Assembly (NCBI RefSeq): GCF_963676485.1
Contig: NZ_OY781114.1
Coordinates: forward strand, 1,364,001 to 1,428,000
Direction of reading: 5' to 3'
DNA: 64,000 bases
From: an uncultured Cohaesibacter sp.
Lineage (GTDB): Bacteria > Pseudomonadota > Alphaproteobacteria > Rhizobiales > Cohaesibacteraceae
This document shows, piece after piece, positions 8,773-18,192 of the stretch. A program made the position numbers and the translations under genes. Positions within the stretch are counted from its first letter, which is position 1. The number at the start of each line of letters is the position of its first letter. Under the pieces are notes generated by a model that was not told where the DNA came from, did not search any database, and saw only the letters and a program-made list of their open reading frames with translations.

Positions 8773-9291
8773 ATGGACGCCATATTCAAAATCCTGCGCA
8801 AGTTGCTGTATGGGACTTCCGTTATTGCGATGCTTGTCATGCTGACAATCATCTTCATACAGGTGATCACCCGCTATCTGTTCGGCTTCTCGTTCGAGTG
8901 GTCTGAAGAGTTGGCCCGGTTCCTGTTTGTCTGGGTCGTATTCCTTGGCTCTGCGCTTATCATGGGCGAAGACGGTCATCTGGCTGTCGAGCTGGTGCCG
9001 CGCATTCTCAATGGCACCAAGCCCGGCTTTGTGCTCAACCTTTTCATCAATGCCTGCGGCTATGTTTTCATTCTGCTGCTGATCGTTCAGGGCTGGAAAA
9101 TGGCTCAGACCATGACCTTCCAAACGTCTCCCGGCCTCGGCATCTCGATGGGCTATGTCTATATCATCATGCCTGTCTCGGGTGTTCTCATGCTGATGTA
9201 TCACATCAAGGACACCATAAGCATCTTCCGCTCGCTCGCTGGCAAGGCTGAAGACGACAAGACCGATGACACATCGGTCATAACCGACTAG
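8773..9291 (+). CDS. dctQ: TRAP transporter small membrane subunit DctQ
   Basis: This 172-aa protein has four membrane helices, beginning with SVIAMLVMLTIIFIQVITRY and containing the DctQ signature FEWSEELARFLFVWVVFLGSA. The ATG at 8773 (after AAAAGG) gives the normal N-terminus; the frame extends upstream to 8719 but those residues are not typical. DctQ clamps the large subunit DctM and receives the loaded DctP. It is followed 15 nt later by dctM. Confidence 0.85.
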   Translation: MDAIFKILRKLLYGTSVIAMLVMLTIIFIQVITRYLFGFSFEWSEELARFLFVWVVFLGSALIMGEDGHLAVELVPRILNGTKPGFVLNLFINACGYVFILLLIVQGWKMAQTMTFQTSPGLGISMGYVYIIMPVSGVLMLMYHIKDTISIFRSLAGKAEDDKTDDTSVITD

Positions 9292-9306
9292 CGGGAGGCT
9301 GAACTC

Positions 9307-10581
9307 ATGGAAGTCGCACTTATTCTTTCCTTCGTCGCGATGGCACTGATCGGTGTTCCGGTGGCTTATGCCCTGGCCCTTTCCGTTTCCTTCGTTCTGG
9401 CGTTCTATATGGACCTACCTCAGGTTCTCATTACCAATAACCTCTTCTCCGGCATCGATTCCTTCTCCTTCATGGCGGTGCCCTTCTTCATGCTCGCCGG
9501 TGCCTTCATGTCTGCTGGCGGGGTAACCTCGCGTCTGGTCAATGTGGCACAGGCGATGGTTGGCTCCTTTACCGGTGGTTTGGCGCAGGCTGTGGCTGTG
9601 GCTGGCATGTTCTTTGCCGCCATCTCCGGGTCTTCTGCTGCAACCACGGCGGCCATCGGCTCGACCATGGTCAACGAAATGGAGCGGAAGGGCTATAAAC
9701 GCGAAATGGCAACGGGCATCGTTGCTGCGGCCGGTACGGTCGGCATCGTCATCCCGCCTTCCATCACCTTCGTGGTGTATGGGGTTATTGCCAACGTATC
9801 GATCGGCGATCTCTTCATGGCCGGTGTCGTACCGGGCCTGTTAATGGGTGGCGCCATGTGTGGCATGGGCTGGTACCTCGCCAAGAGAGGCCAAATTCCC
9901 CCCGACGGGTCTTTCTCCTGCAAGCGCCTTGCTCTGGCTCTCAAGGACGCCTTCTGGGCTCTGATGACCCCTGTCATCATCATTGGCGGCATCTACTCGG
10001 GTATCTTCACACCAACCGAAGCGGCGGCTGTTGCTGCGGTCTATGGTATTGTGGTCGGTCTGTTCATCTACAAGGAACTGGCCATCCGTGACTTCCCCGA
10101 GATTATCTTCAAGGCCGTGATCGGCACGACGCTCATCATGTTCCTTGTGGGGGCTGCCAAAGTCTTCGGCTGGCTTATGACCAACCTGCAGATCCCGCAT
10201 ATGATCGGCGAGGCCATCATCCAGTTCACCAGCTCGGGCATCGTCTTCCTGCTGATCATGAACGTGCTGCTTCTGGTGTTGGGAACCCTGGTCAATGCTT
10301 CGGCTGCGGTGGTTATTCTGACCCCGATCTTCCTGCCGGTCGCCCTCAATATGGGCATCGACCCGATCCATTTCGGCGTGATCATGGTCGTCAACCTTGC
10401 CATCGGCTGCATCACACCTCCGGTAGGTCTTGATCTGTTCGTGGCCAGTGCCATCACAAAGGTGCCGTTGGAGAAGGTCATGAAGTCAACAGCTCCCTAT
10501 CTGGGAGCACTGATTGTGGCTTTGCTCTTGATCACGATGATTGCACCAATCTCGACCACATTACCGTATCTCTTCAAATAA
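9307..10581 (+). CDS. dctM: TRAP transporter large permease DctM
   Basis: This is a 424-aa, roughly 12-helix sodium-coupled permease of the DctM/ion-transporter superfamily. Diagnostic stretches are FFMLAGAFMSAGG, FFAAISGSSAATTAAIGS (sodium/substrate site), IVIPPSITFVVYGV and the second repeat IGCITPPVGLDLFVASAI. GGGAGG lies before the start. It is the last gene of the operon, closed by a terminator at 10628. Confidence 0.9.
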   Translation: MEVALILSFVAMALIGVPVAYALALSVSFVLAFYMDLPQVLITNNLFSGIDSFSFMAVPFFMLAGAFMSAGGVTSRLVNVAQAMVGSFTGGLAQAVAVAGMFFAAISGSSAATTAAIGSTMVNEMERKGYKREMATGIVAAAGTVGIVIPPSITFVVYGVIANVSIGDLFMAGVVPGLLMGGAMCGMGWYLAKRGQIPPDGSFSCKRLALALKDAFWALMTPVIIIGGIYSGIFTPTEAAAVAAVYGIVVGLFIYKELAIRDFPEIIFKAVIGTTLIMFLVGAAKVFGWLMTNLQIPHMIGEAIIQFTSSGIVFLLIMNVLLLVLGTLVNASAAVVILTPIFLPVALNMGIDPIHFGVIMVVNLAIGCITPPVGLDLFVASAITKVPLEKVMKSTAPYLGALIVALLLITMIAPISTTLPYLFK

Positions 10582-10627
10582 GCCCTAAAACATACGCGCT
10601 GGCGATCCTCCGCCAGCGTCTCTCTTG

Positions 10628-10652
10628 GCCCCGGAAACGGGGCTTTTTTTTT
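10628..10652 (+). terminator. Terminator of dctPQM
   Basis: GCCCCG-GAAA-CGGGGC is followed by nine T. A second hairpin, CGCTGGCG..CGCCAGCG (about 10597-10618), precedes it. Confidence 0.9.
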
Positions 10653-10782
10653 GGGCAAGCCCCATCAGGGCACCACCAAGGAAAGCTATCTGGAAAGCAT
10701 CAGGCATCGCCACGAGAAACGGACAAAGCGCAAAGGCGCAAGCATCTTCTTGCGGCACGAAACATTGAAATAAAAGGGAAAA

Positions 10783-10859
10783 TGGCGCGCTGGGGAGGAT
10801 TCGAACCCCCGACCCCCAGATTCGTAGTCTGGTGCTCTATCCAACTGAGCTACCAGCGC
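10783..10859 (-). tRNA. tRNA-Arg(ACG)
   Basis: Read on the minus strand, a complete 77-nt cloverleaf is present. The acceptor stem is GCGCTGG/CCAGCGC, the D-arm AGCTCAGTTGGATAGAGC, and the anticodon stem CCAGA/TCTGG with loop CTACGAA (anticodon ACG, read as ICG). The T-arm contains GGTTCGAATCC, and the discriminator G is followed by an encoded CCA. It decodes CGU/CGC/CGA arginine codons. Confidence 0.97.
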
Positions 10860-11061
10860 AACCTGTGTGCCATGCTCGTTTTGAGCTCGGCAAGTGAGGC
10901 TGTTGTCTAATCCCTATTGACCGAGTTGGCAAGGGCGTTTTTGTTTTTATTTCATTTTTTTAACAGCGTTGAACAAGCCTGTGAAAAGAGATGGCAGAAA
11001 GCCGCGGCATAGCCGATATCAGGGCGCTTGATAGCCGAGACCAAACCTTCTGTGGATTGAT

Positions 11062-11940
11062 TCAATCTTTTTTCTTCCAGCTATCCGTTTGCCACATATG
11101 AGTAAATGCTTCCCGGTAGGTGGGGTAGTGCAAGATGCCTCCGATCAACTCATGCAGCCGAATATTGCTGCATCGTTTGTTCTCGCCATAGAAGCTGCGC
11201 GCCATGGGGCTCATGTCGGCGTCTTCGAAAGAGAGTTCCTTTGGGCGTGGCAGCCCCATCAGATCGGCGCAATAATAGATCACCTCTTGCGGCGCTGCCG
11301 GTTCGTCATCCACCACATTCAGGATACCGCTGTGGCGCTGTCTGGCAGCCTTGGCAACTGCCAGACCGATATCGGCCACATGAATGCGATTAAACACCTG
11401 TCCGGGTTTGTTAATAGCCCTGCATGTGCCTGCATCCAGCTTGATCATTTGGTTGCGCCCCGGACCATAGATGCCAGCCAGCCGATAGATCCCCAGCGGC
11501 ATATCCAGCTCTTCTGCCAACGCCTGCCAGTCTTTCTCTGCGGCCACCCGCTGCACCGAGCGACGCGAAACCGGGCGGCATTCGGTATCCTCATCCACCC
11601 ATGCCCCGTCATGATTGCCATAGACGCCGACGGTCGAGAGATAACCGATCCAGCGTAGCTGCGGAAGTTGTTTCAAATCTGCGCGCAGACAATTAAGGAC
11701 AGGATCGCCTTCCGCTTCCGGCGCGATTGAGATGAGCAGGTGCGTAGCCTCGGCCAGCGCTTCCTTAAGGGCCGCAGACGGGGTTTCACCGTCAAATTGA
11801 AAAGCACGCAAACCCGCAGAGGTCATAGCTTCGGCTTTTTCAGCCGAACGCGTGGTGGCTGCAATCCAGTCGCAGTCAGGCGCCAATTCCTGCGCGATGG
11901 CGCGGGCGCTATAGCCATATCCAAAAATAAACAGTTTCAT
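11062..11940 (-). CDS. NAD-dependent epimerase/dehydratase-like protein (YeeZ-like)
   Basis: This 292-aa protein has a Rossmann nucleotide-binding start, MKLFIFGYGYSARAIA, and an extended-SDR organisation: GYLSTVGVYGNHDG in the catalytic strand and IYRLAGIYGPGRN further on, with RIHVADIG. This matches the YeeZ-type NAD(P)-binding proteins whose reaction is unknown. Its ATG overlaps the queG stop as ATGA, so it is translated with queG. The frame extends 10 codons upstream, but GGAAAGA before 11940 supports the shorter form. Confidence 0.75.
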   Translation of the reverse strand: MKLFIFGYGYSARAIAQELAPDCDWIAATTRSAEKAEAMTSAGLRAFQFDGETPSAALKEALAEATHLLISIAPEAEGDPVLNCLRADLKQLPQLRWIGYLSTVGVYGNHDGAWVDEDTECRPVSRRSVQRVAAEKDWQALAEELDMPLGIYRLAGIYGPGRNQMIKLDAGTCRAINKPGQVFNRIHVADIGLAVAKAARQRHSGILNVVDDEPAAPQEVIYYCADLMGLPRPKELSFEDADMSPMARSFYGENKRCSNIRLHELIGGILHYPTYREAFTHMWQTDSWKKKD

Positions 11941-13124
11941 TGGGTCTTTCCTTCCAGCGCCAATTGCCATTCTTCATTCACATCCGGGGCCGTTTCCCCG
12001 TCAATGTGGTCTTTTGCCATTTGAACAAATTCCTGCTCTGGCATGAGTTGCCCAAGGGCCCATATGGCAGCCCCTCTGACCAGCGGCTCTTCATCGCCAA
12101 GATGTGGCATGACATGATCGATCAGGTCTGCCTTGTTCGTATTGGCTTCCCTGCCCGCATTGCCTGCAGCGATCAAGACATTGCGCAAGAAGCGATTGCG
12201 CCCGATGCGCTTGATGGGAGAGCCGGAGAAATGCTGACGGAAGGCGGCATCATCCAGAGCCAGAAAATCAACAAGCCCAGGAGCTTTGAGATCCTCCCGC
12301 GCCTTGAGTTTCGCCTCGCTGGCCTGTTGTGCAAACTTGTTCCACGGGCAAGCGGCCAGACAGTCATCACAGCCATAGATGCGATTGCCGATAGCGCTGC
12401 GCAAAGCATGCGGGATCGGCCCCTTATTCTCGATGGTGAGATAGGAAATACAGCGGCTGGCGTCGATCTGGTAGGGTTTGGGGAAGGCGCCCGTCGGGCA
12501 GGCCTTCAGACAGGCCACACAGGAGCCACAGCGATCCATTTCCGCCTCATCGGGGGCGAGGTCCAGGTTGGTGAAGATTGCGCCCAGAAACAGCCATGAG
12601 CCAAATTCACGACTGACCAGATTGGTGTGTTTGCCCTGCCAGCCCAGACCGGCAAGCTCTGCCAGTGGCTTTTCCATAACGGGCGCGGTGTCGACAAACA
12701 CCTTGATCGCCCCATCTGGCTGATTGTCGCGCACGCGCGAAAGCAACTTGGCCGACAGTTGCTTCAACCGTCCCTTGATCAGATCGTGATAGTCGCGATG
12801 GCGGGCATAGACCGAAATATTGGCCTTGTCGGGGTGTGCAAGAAGCGCACGCGGGTCCTCTTCAGGGCCATAGTTGAAACCGAGCATGAGGATGGACCGC
12901 ACATCATCCCAAAGGTTGGTGGGGTGAGCGCGGCGGTCCAGCGTCTCCTCCATCCAGTCCATGGAGCCATGATAGCCCTTCTCGACAAAGTGCCGCAAAA
13001 CGGTTTCTCGACTTCTGGCATCACCGGCGCGACAGACCCGCAATTGGGCAAAGCCCAGTGCCTGGGCCTCTTTGTCAATGAAGGCCCGCAATTTTGCCTG
13101 TTTATCCGGGTTTGGCACGATCAT
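11937..13124 (-). CDS. queG: Epoxyqueuosine reductase QueG
   Basis: This 395-aa protein catalyses the last step of queuosine synthesis, reduction of epoxyqueuosine in tRNA, using cobalamin and two [4Fe-4S] clusters. Visible motifs are the cobalamin-domain stretch YHGSMDWM, the cluster-binding CGSCVACLKACPTGAF and CDDCLAACPWN, and a C-terminal HEAT-like part (RFLRNVLIAAGNAG, LVRGAAIWALGQL). Length and order are typical for the family. It lies in a minus-strand group with fzlA upstream and the YeeZ-like gene downstream (ATGA overlap). Confidence 0.93.
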   Translation of the reverse strand: MIVPNPDKQAKLRAFIDKEAQALGFAQLRVCRAGDARSRETVLRHFVEKGYHGSMDWMEETLDRRAHPTNLWDDVRSILMLGFNYGPEEDPRALLAHPDKANISVYARHRDYHDLIKGRLKQLSAKLLSRVRDNQPDGAIKVFVDTAPVMEKPLAELAGLGWQGKHTNLVSREFGSWLFLGAIFTNLDLAPDEAEMDRCGSCVACLKACPTGAFPKPYQIDASRCISYLTIENKGPIPHALRSAIGNRIYGCDDCLAACPWNKFAQQASEAKLKAREDLKAPGLVDFLALDDAAFRQHFSGSPIKRIGRNRFLRNVLIAAGNAGREANTNKADLIDHVMPHLGDEEPLVRGAAIWALGQLMPEQEFVQMAKDHIDGETAPDVNEEWQLALEGKTQ

Positions 13125-13148
13125 GCACCATCATTGTAGGAGGAGAAA

Positions 13149-13841
13149 CTAGAAGTCCAGATCCATATACTGGTTCGACGGCGGAATCCCCTTAAGGCTA
13201 TCGGCCAGAATGGGGCGGAAAGCCGGACGTGACTTGATGCGCTGATACCAATCCTTGACGATCGGTTCCTTTTCCCAAGGCACTTCGCCCAGATAGTCGA
13301 TGGTAGAAAGCATGGCCCCTGCGGCAAGGTCGGCATAGGAGAAATTCTCACCAGCGAGCCATTTTCGACGCTCGGCCAGATAGGCAATATAGTTGAGATG
13401 GATCTTCAGATTGCCTCTGGCGGCGCGCAAAAGCGTCGAGTCAGGTGAGCCGCCCCCTTCGCTTGGTCGGCGCATACGCTTATAGATCTTTTCCTCAACA
13501 AAAAAACGGGCGCTCTCATCCACGGCCTTGTTGAGAAACCAGTGCACAAGCCTGCGCACTTCAGCACGATGGTTGGGATGATCCGGCAAAAGACGACGAC
13601 TTCCCAGTGCATAACCTCGGGTTTCGTCCAGATATTCGGCAATGGTCATCGCCCCGCACACCGGTGGCCCGTCATTCTCTCTGAGCACAGGAACAGTACC
13701 CGCCGGATTGACCAGCAGAAACTCTTCTGTCCGCTCCCAGGGAAGAACTTCGGTCAATTCCGCATTCGCCTTACACTCGGCCAGAATCAGCCGGGTAAAG
13801 CGGGAAGGAACTGACATCATGGTGTGGTAGAGCAGTAGCAT
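13149..13841 (-). CDS. fzlA: GST-family protein, FzlA-like (FtsZ-localised protein A)
   Basis: This 230-aa glutathione S-transferase-fold protein has an N-terminal thioredoxin-like domain (MLLLYHTMMSVPSRFTRLI, then NPAGTVPVL and a modified E-x-T-IAEYL) and a helical C-terminal domain. The opening, the WERTEEF stretch and a C-terminal tail match the alphaproteobacterial FzlA group, which binds FtsZ filaments and couples the Z-ring to septal synthesis in Caulobacter and Agrobacterium. The neighbourhood with queG and uppP fits, by my recollection. The frame opens at 13919, but 13841 gives the conserved start. A generic GST is the alternative. Confidence 0.65.
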   Translation of the reverse strand: MLLLYHTMMSVPSRFTRLILAECKANAELTEVLPWERTEEFLLVNPAGTVPVLRENDGPPVCGAMTIAEYLDETRGYALGSRRLLPDHPNHRAEVRRLVHWFLNKAVDESARFFVEEKIYKRMRRPSEGGGSPDSTLLRAARGNLKIHLNYIAYLAERRKWLAGENFSYADLAAGAMLSTIDYLGEVPWEKEPIVKDWYQRIKSRPAFRPILADSLKGIPPSNQYMDLDF

Positions 13842-13947
13842 TGCCCGTGCGATTCCTTTCGTGCCTACCGCTTCTTCGAGCAGAAAACTGGCAAAAGTGT
13901 GGACGCTAAGACTATTCAAGTATGAAATGATTATCAGCTATTTAACA

Positions 13948-13966
13948 GACGTGTTTTAAACACGTC
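13948..13966. promoter_or_regulatory. 19-bp palindrome between fzlA and uppP
   Basis: GACGTGTTT-T-AAACACGTC has 9-bp perfect arms around a single base in the divergent region of two cell-envelope genes. It could be a regulator-binding site. TTAA elements nearby do not have the 7-bp spacing of a CtrA box. Confidence 0.45.
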
Positions 13967-14057
13967 CATTAACTGCCGCACTTTCACCTGATTTGAGGTT
14001 GAAAGGGAGACCATAGTGGCAGAAGCATTTTTCTGCCAGAGAAAGAATGAGATAAAA

Positions 14058-14864
14058 ATGGATATTGCCACATATTTCGAAGCTGTCATCCTTGGCTTTA
14101 TCGAGGGCTTTACCGAATTTCTTCCCGTTTCCTCTACCGGTCATATTTTGCTCGCGGGGCACTTTCTGGGATTTGAAAATGATGGCAAAACATTCGAGGT
14201 CCTAATCCAGCTGGGCGCTATTCTGGCGATCCTGACAGTCTATTCGCACCGGCTCATCAAGATTGCGATGGATCTGCCCACCAACCGGAAGGCGCGCCTG
14301 TTTGTGGCAGGCATTTTATTGGCCTTTCTGCCAGCCGCTGTGCTGGGAGCAAGCTTGCATGATTTCATCAAGCAGGTGCTGTTTGAAAGCCCCAGACTCA
14401 TCTGCACCACATTGATTGTTGGTGGCGTTGCATTGGCATGGATAGACAGGCTCGATCTCAAGCCACGCTATACCGACATCATGGACTATCCCCTCTCGCT
14501 CTGTTTCAAAATCGGCCTGTTCCAGTGTCTGGCGATGGTGCCGGGCATGTCCCGCTCGGGCTCGACCATTGCCGGTGCGCTGTTGATGGGGACGGACAAA
14601 CGATCGGCGGCGGAATTTTCCTTCTTTCTGGCCATGCCGACCATGGCAGGGGCCTTTGCCTATGACCTCTACAAGAACCGGAACATTATCAGTCTGGATC
14701 AGGCTGGTGTGATCACGGTTGGCTTCATTGCCGCGTTTATTGCCGCGGTCTTTGTCGTCAGACAATTGCTCGACTTCGTTTCCCAGCATGGCTTCATGCC
14801 GTTCGCCATCTGGCGCATCGTCGTAGGGGCAGCCGGTCTCATCGGGCTTTATATGGTCGGCTAA
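14058..14864 (+). CDS. uppP: Undecaprenyl-diphosphate phosphatase UppP (BacA)
   Basis: This 268-aa inner-membrane enzyme recycles undecaprenyl pyrophosphate to the monophosphate for peptidoglycan and polysaccharide export. Both signature regions are present: the N-terminal [14 protein letters not shown] and the internal repeat [19 protein letters not shown], with the catalytic Glu, Ser and Arg. It has about eight membrane helices. The frame extends to 14016, but the ATG at 14058 after GAATGAGATAAAA matches the family start. Confidence 0.93.
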   Translation: MDIATYFEAVILGFIEGFTEFLPVSSTGHILLAGHFLGFENDGKTFEVLIQLGAILAILTVYSHRLIKIAMDLPTNRKARLFVAGILLAFLPAAVLGASLHDFIKQVLFESPRLICTTLIVGGVALAWIDRLDLKPRYTDIMDYPLSLCFKIGLFQCLAMVPGMSRSGSTIAGALLMGTDKRSAAEFSFFLAMPTMAGAFAYDLYKNRNIISLDQAGVITVGFIAAFIAAVFVVRQLLDFVSQHGFMPFAIWRIVVGAAGLIGLYMVG

Positions 14865-15398
14865 CAAGCCTCGCGGGAATGGCGGCGGCACCCCGCCCCT
14901 TCCTTGGCACGTAAAAACAGCCCCACAAGGCGGCAGGCAACAAGGCCGTCTTACCTTACTTTACCCTTTGGGGCTTGTAGGCCTATTCCCTCTCCTTGGA
15001 ACTATTGGCTTCCTTGTTGCGCGCGTTTTGCACAGTCTCCCCTGTTTTCGTATCGCCATGTGATACTTTTACAGGGCAATTTTCATAGCTTTTTGGGTTG
15101 GGTAAATTTTCCGCGTGGTTTCACCTAAATAGAAACCGACAAATTACCTTTCTATTTTCTATGTCTATTCATGCGTTTAGACAGGCTTTGTACTCAAATC
15201 CTGTTATAAATACTTATAGCAAAGCGACCTTAAAATGCCGTCCTAACATCCATTTTGCGCCCCAAATCCCTATTTTTGAGGGTTTTTGATCATTTAGAAC
15301 AAATTAACCGGTTGCTCACAGCGTGTATCCAAAGATTTTAAAATCCATAAGTGTCCTTTTGTGAACAGGCACTCGATTTACTTTTGGGGGAATGTTTG
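14865..15398. other. Intergenic region without a recognisable gene
   Basis: This 534-bp stretch separates uppP from the chemoreceptor gene. Short open frames exist, but they have no similarity I recognise and no good start signals. The right half (from about 15060) is AT-rich and probably holds the receptor promoter; no clear -35/-10 or sigma54 element was found. Confidence 0.4.
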
Positions 15399-17402
15399 AT
15401 GAGACATCTTTTGCTCAACCGGTTGCTTGCGGCAATCGTATCTATACCGGTTCTGGCCATCCTCGGTCTTGGAGGATTTCTCTCTTATCAATCTTACGAA
15501 AATTACAATCAAATGAAATATGCCACCGATCTGGTTGCCTTAGGCAATGCTGGTGGCCAACTGTCAGAGGGTCTTCCCAGAGAGGTCTTTTCCTCTGTGG
15601 GTGAGCGCACGCAGAAGCGTCACGAGACCGATAGCCTCTATGACAAGGTGTTGGCGCAGTTTGATGCCGTCGGGTCTTCAGATCCCGGCCTTATGGAAAT
15701 CCAGCGTGATCTGAAAAGCATACGCTCCAATGTCGCAGCCTTTCGCGCGGAAATCGACAAGGGCAATGACTCGCCCGTTCTTGGCGTCAAATATCTTCAG
15801 CCCATTTCGGCCCTCGCCAACAAGCTGGTGCGACGCGGCGCCTCTCTCATCCCCAATGCAGAGCTATCGAACACACTGCTTGCCTATTTTGCCAGCCAGC
15901 AGATCCGGGATAGTCACAATATGATCAGCAGCGTTGTCCCGCCCGTCCTTGCAGCCAACGCAGCCACTGTTCCACAGATCTCGATTGTCTTGCGCGGCCA
16001 GTTGCAGGAAGACTATTTCGCTCCGATTTTCGAAGACAATGGACCTTATGAGTCTGTTGCCGCTTACAAGGCCTATCGCAACGGATCAGGCGGTAAGGAC
16101 TTGGCCCGATTCTTTGATCAAATCATGGCCCATCACGAACAGTTGCCGGAGGGAATTAAGGGGCTTTGGGACAAGGCCGCACAAGCCCATGACCAGATCA
16201 CCCAGCAACTGACCCGTGACGCATTCGAAGCCAGCAGCACGCTAGCAGCAATCAAACTTGCGGACGCCCGCAGTAATCTGCTGATCTACATCCTCGGCAC
16301 ATTCATCATTCTGCTTGCGGTCATCGGGGTCAGCTTCTTTGGCTTGCGTGCCTTGCAAAGACTGATAGGGGACAGCGAGACCGTGCTGGCAGAGCTCGCA
16401 GAAGACACACTGGATATCGATATTCCCTATACGGATCGCAACGACTCGATCGGGCAAATGGCTCGATCTGCGGAATTGCTGCGTGCCGCCTTGCTGCGGC
16501 GCCGGACGCTGGAAGCAGAAGCCCGCGAGCGCGAAGACAACGCACAGAATGAACGCAAGGCCATGATGGCACAGCTTGCCGACCAGTTCGAAAATTCCGT
16601 AGGCGGTATTGTCAGCGAAGTATCCAGCTCCGCCAGCCAGTTGCAGCAGACAGCCTCCGAGTTGGAACGGTCTGCCGAGCAAACCTCCCAACAGGCCGGT
16701 TCTGTCGCCTCATCGGCGGAAGAAGCCGGCGCCAATGTTTCCTATGTGGCCAGTGCAGCTGAAGAGCTGGAAGCCTCCATCCGCGATATCAAACGGCTGG
16801 TGGACAACTCCGCTTCGCAAAGCAACGAAGGCTCCGGCAAAGCGGAAGACACCCGTGCTATTGTCAGCGAGCTTCAACAGGCAGCCATCCATATCGGCGA
16901 TATCGTCAATCTGATTTCCGGTATTGCCGAGCAGACCAACCTGCTGGCGCTCAACGCCACTATCGAGGCTGCGCGTGCGGGGGAAGCAGGCAAGGGCTTC
17001 TCTGTCGTGGCGGCGGAGGTCAAGGAATTGGCCAACCAGACCTCCAAGGCAACCGATGAGATCAGCCAGCAGATCAATCATATCCAACTCACCACAGATC
17101 AGGCTGTTGGTGCCATCGGTAGCATTTCCGAAATCATCGGGGAGATCAGCACCTCTTCGAAGGCAATTGCCTCTGCTGTAGAAGAGCAGGGCCATGCGAC
17201 AGGCGAAATCGCACAAGCTGTGGTCAATGCATCCTCAGGTACGACCCATGTGTCCCACGGCATTCAGGAGGTCGCCCAGACGGCTAACAGCACCGGCAGC
17301 GGTGCCACGCAAGTGTTGGCAGCTTCCCAGAATCTGACCAATCAGGCCCAAACACTTCAGGAGCAGATGCGCCAGTTTCTGGAAACGGTCCGCGTCGCCT
17401 GA
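15399..17402 (+). CDS. Methyl-accepting chemotaxis protein with large periplasmic sensor
   Basis: This is a 667-aa receptor. A first membrane segment (about 8-30) is followed by a long all-helical periplasmic domain of roughly 260 residues. Repeated E/D-TDSLYD and [15 protein letters not shown] segments look like a NIT (nitrate/nitrite-sensing) domain, without full certainty. The second membrane segment is [22 protein letters not shown] and the signalling domain follow, with the hairpin tip [20 protein letters not shown] and [15 protein letters not shown]. The ATG at 15399 is preceded by GGGGGA; the frame extends 16 codons further up. It would signal through CheA/CheW, which are not in the window. 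Confidence 0.88.
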   Translation: MRHLLLNRLLAAIVSIPVLAILGLGGFLSYQSYENYNQMKYATDLVALGNAGGQLSEGLPREVFSSVGERTQKRHETDSLYDKVLAQFDAVGSSDPGLMEIQRDLKSIRSNVAAFRAEIDKGNDSPVLGVKYLQPISALANKLVRRGASLIPNAELSNTLLAYFASQQIRDSHNMISSVVPPVLAANAATVPQISIVLRGQLQEDYFAPIFEDNGPYESVAAYKAYRNGSGGKDLARFFDQIMAHHEQLPEGIKGLWDKAAQAHDQITQQLTRDAFEASSTLAAIKLADARSNLLIYILGTFIILLAVIGVSFFGLRALQRLIGDSETVLAELAEDTLDIDIPYTDRNDSIGQMARSAELLRAALLRRRTLEAEAREREDNAQNERKAMMAQLADQFENSVGGIVSEVSSSASQLQQTASELERSAEQTSQQAGSVASSAEEAGANVSYVASAAEELEASIRDIKRLVDNSASQSNEGSGKAEDTRAIVSELQQAAIHIGDIVNLISGIAEQTNLLALNATIEAARAGEAGKGFSVVAAEVKELANQTSKATDEISQQINHIQLTTDQAVGAIGSISEIIGEISTSSKAIASAVEEQGHATGEIAQAVVNASSGTTHVSHGIQEVAQTANSTGSGATQVLAASQNLTNQAQTLQEQMRQFLETVRVA

Positions 17403-17428
17403 GCGGAAACCCGCCTAGGAAGAAGAAA

Positions 17429-17457
17429 AGCCCTGTTCAGATACAGGGCTTTTTGTT
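17429..17457. terminator. Terminator between chemoreceptor and DsbA-family gene
   Basis: AGCCCTGT-tcagat-ACAGGGCT is followed by TTTTG. It lies between convergent genes and may serve both strands. Confidence 0.8.
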
Positions 17458-17493
17458 TGACGATTGCTTCGGCTGGTGGTCAGGGACCTGTCG

Positions 17494-18138
17494 CTAGGCC
17501 TGTTCCTTGGCCACATCCAAAAGAACCTGGCGGAACTGTTCGACGCCTGCAGCGCCGGGCACCAGATATTTGCGCTCGAATATAATGGCCGGGACACTGT
17601 TGATGCCCTGCTGACGCCAAAAATCCATCTGCTCCCGCACAGCACCATCATAACGCTGGTCTTCAAGAATGGCGCGTGCTTCATCAGCGTCAAAGCCAAG
17701 ATCGGATAGGAGCTTGATGAGCACGTCCCGATCGCTCACATCAAGCCCATCGGTGAAATAGGCTTTCTGGAAGGCCTGATTCACCTCGGTGTCGCGGCCG
17801 TCAAGCGCGGCCCAGTGAATAAGCTGATGCGCATCATGGGTGTTGACCATGCGCATCTCGTTAGTGAAGCGGAATGTGAAACCCTGCTCGGCACCAACAG
17901 CAGTGATATGCTCCCGGTTCTGGCGGCTCTGTTCGGGCGTGATACCATATTTCTCGCGCAGATGTTCGCCCAGATTTTGCCCCTCAGGCCCCATATCCGG
18001 ATTGAGCTGAAATGGCTGCCAGTGAATTTCGGCCTCCATTCCAACATCATCAAGCGCGGTACGCAATTGATGATAGCCGATGGCGCACCACGGACAGACA
18101 ATATCAGAGACAATATCGATGTGAACAGCTTTGGTCAT
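17494..18138 (-). CDS. DsbA-family oxidoreductase (FrnE-like)
   Basis: This 214-aa cytoplasmic thioredoxin-fold protein has no signal peptide. The active site CPWC lies in DIVSDIVCPWCAIGY, and the helical insertion contains NTHDAHQLIHWA. A cis-Pro loop (GINSVPAIIF) comes near the C-terminus. This is the 2-hydroxychromene isomerase/FrnE branch of DsbA, linked to disulfide isomerisation or polyketide and stress metabolism. AAAGGA precedes the ATG at 18138; an 11-codon longer frame is less likely. Confidence 0.85.
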   Translation of the reverse strand: MTKAVHIDIVSDIVCPWCAIGYHQLRTALDDVGMEAEIHWQPFQLNPDMGPEGQNLGEHLREKYGITPEQSRQNREHITAVGAEQGFTFRFTNEMRMVNTHDAHQLIHWAALDGRDTEVNQAFQKAYFTDGLDVSDRDVLIKLLSDLGFDADEARAILEDQRYDGAVREQMDFWRQQGINSVPAIIFERKYLVPGAAGVEQFRQVLLDVAKEQA

Positions 18139-18192
18139 GAGGGGTCCTTTGTGAGCAACAGTCCTGCCCATATAGGTACCCTCATGGTGCGG

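Noticed and set aside
13942-13972. TTAA pairs suggesting a CtrA box upstream of uppP
   Set aside because: The spacings are 10 and 9 bp, not the 7 bp of the CtrA consensus.
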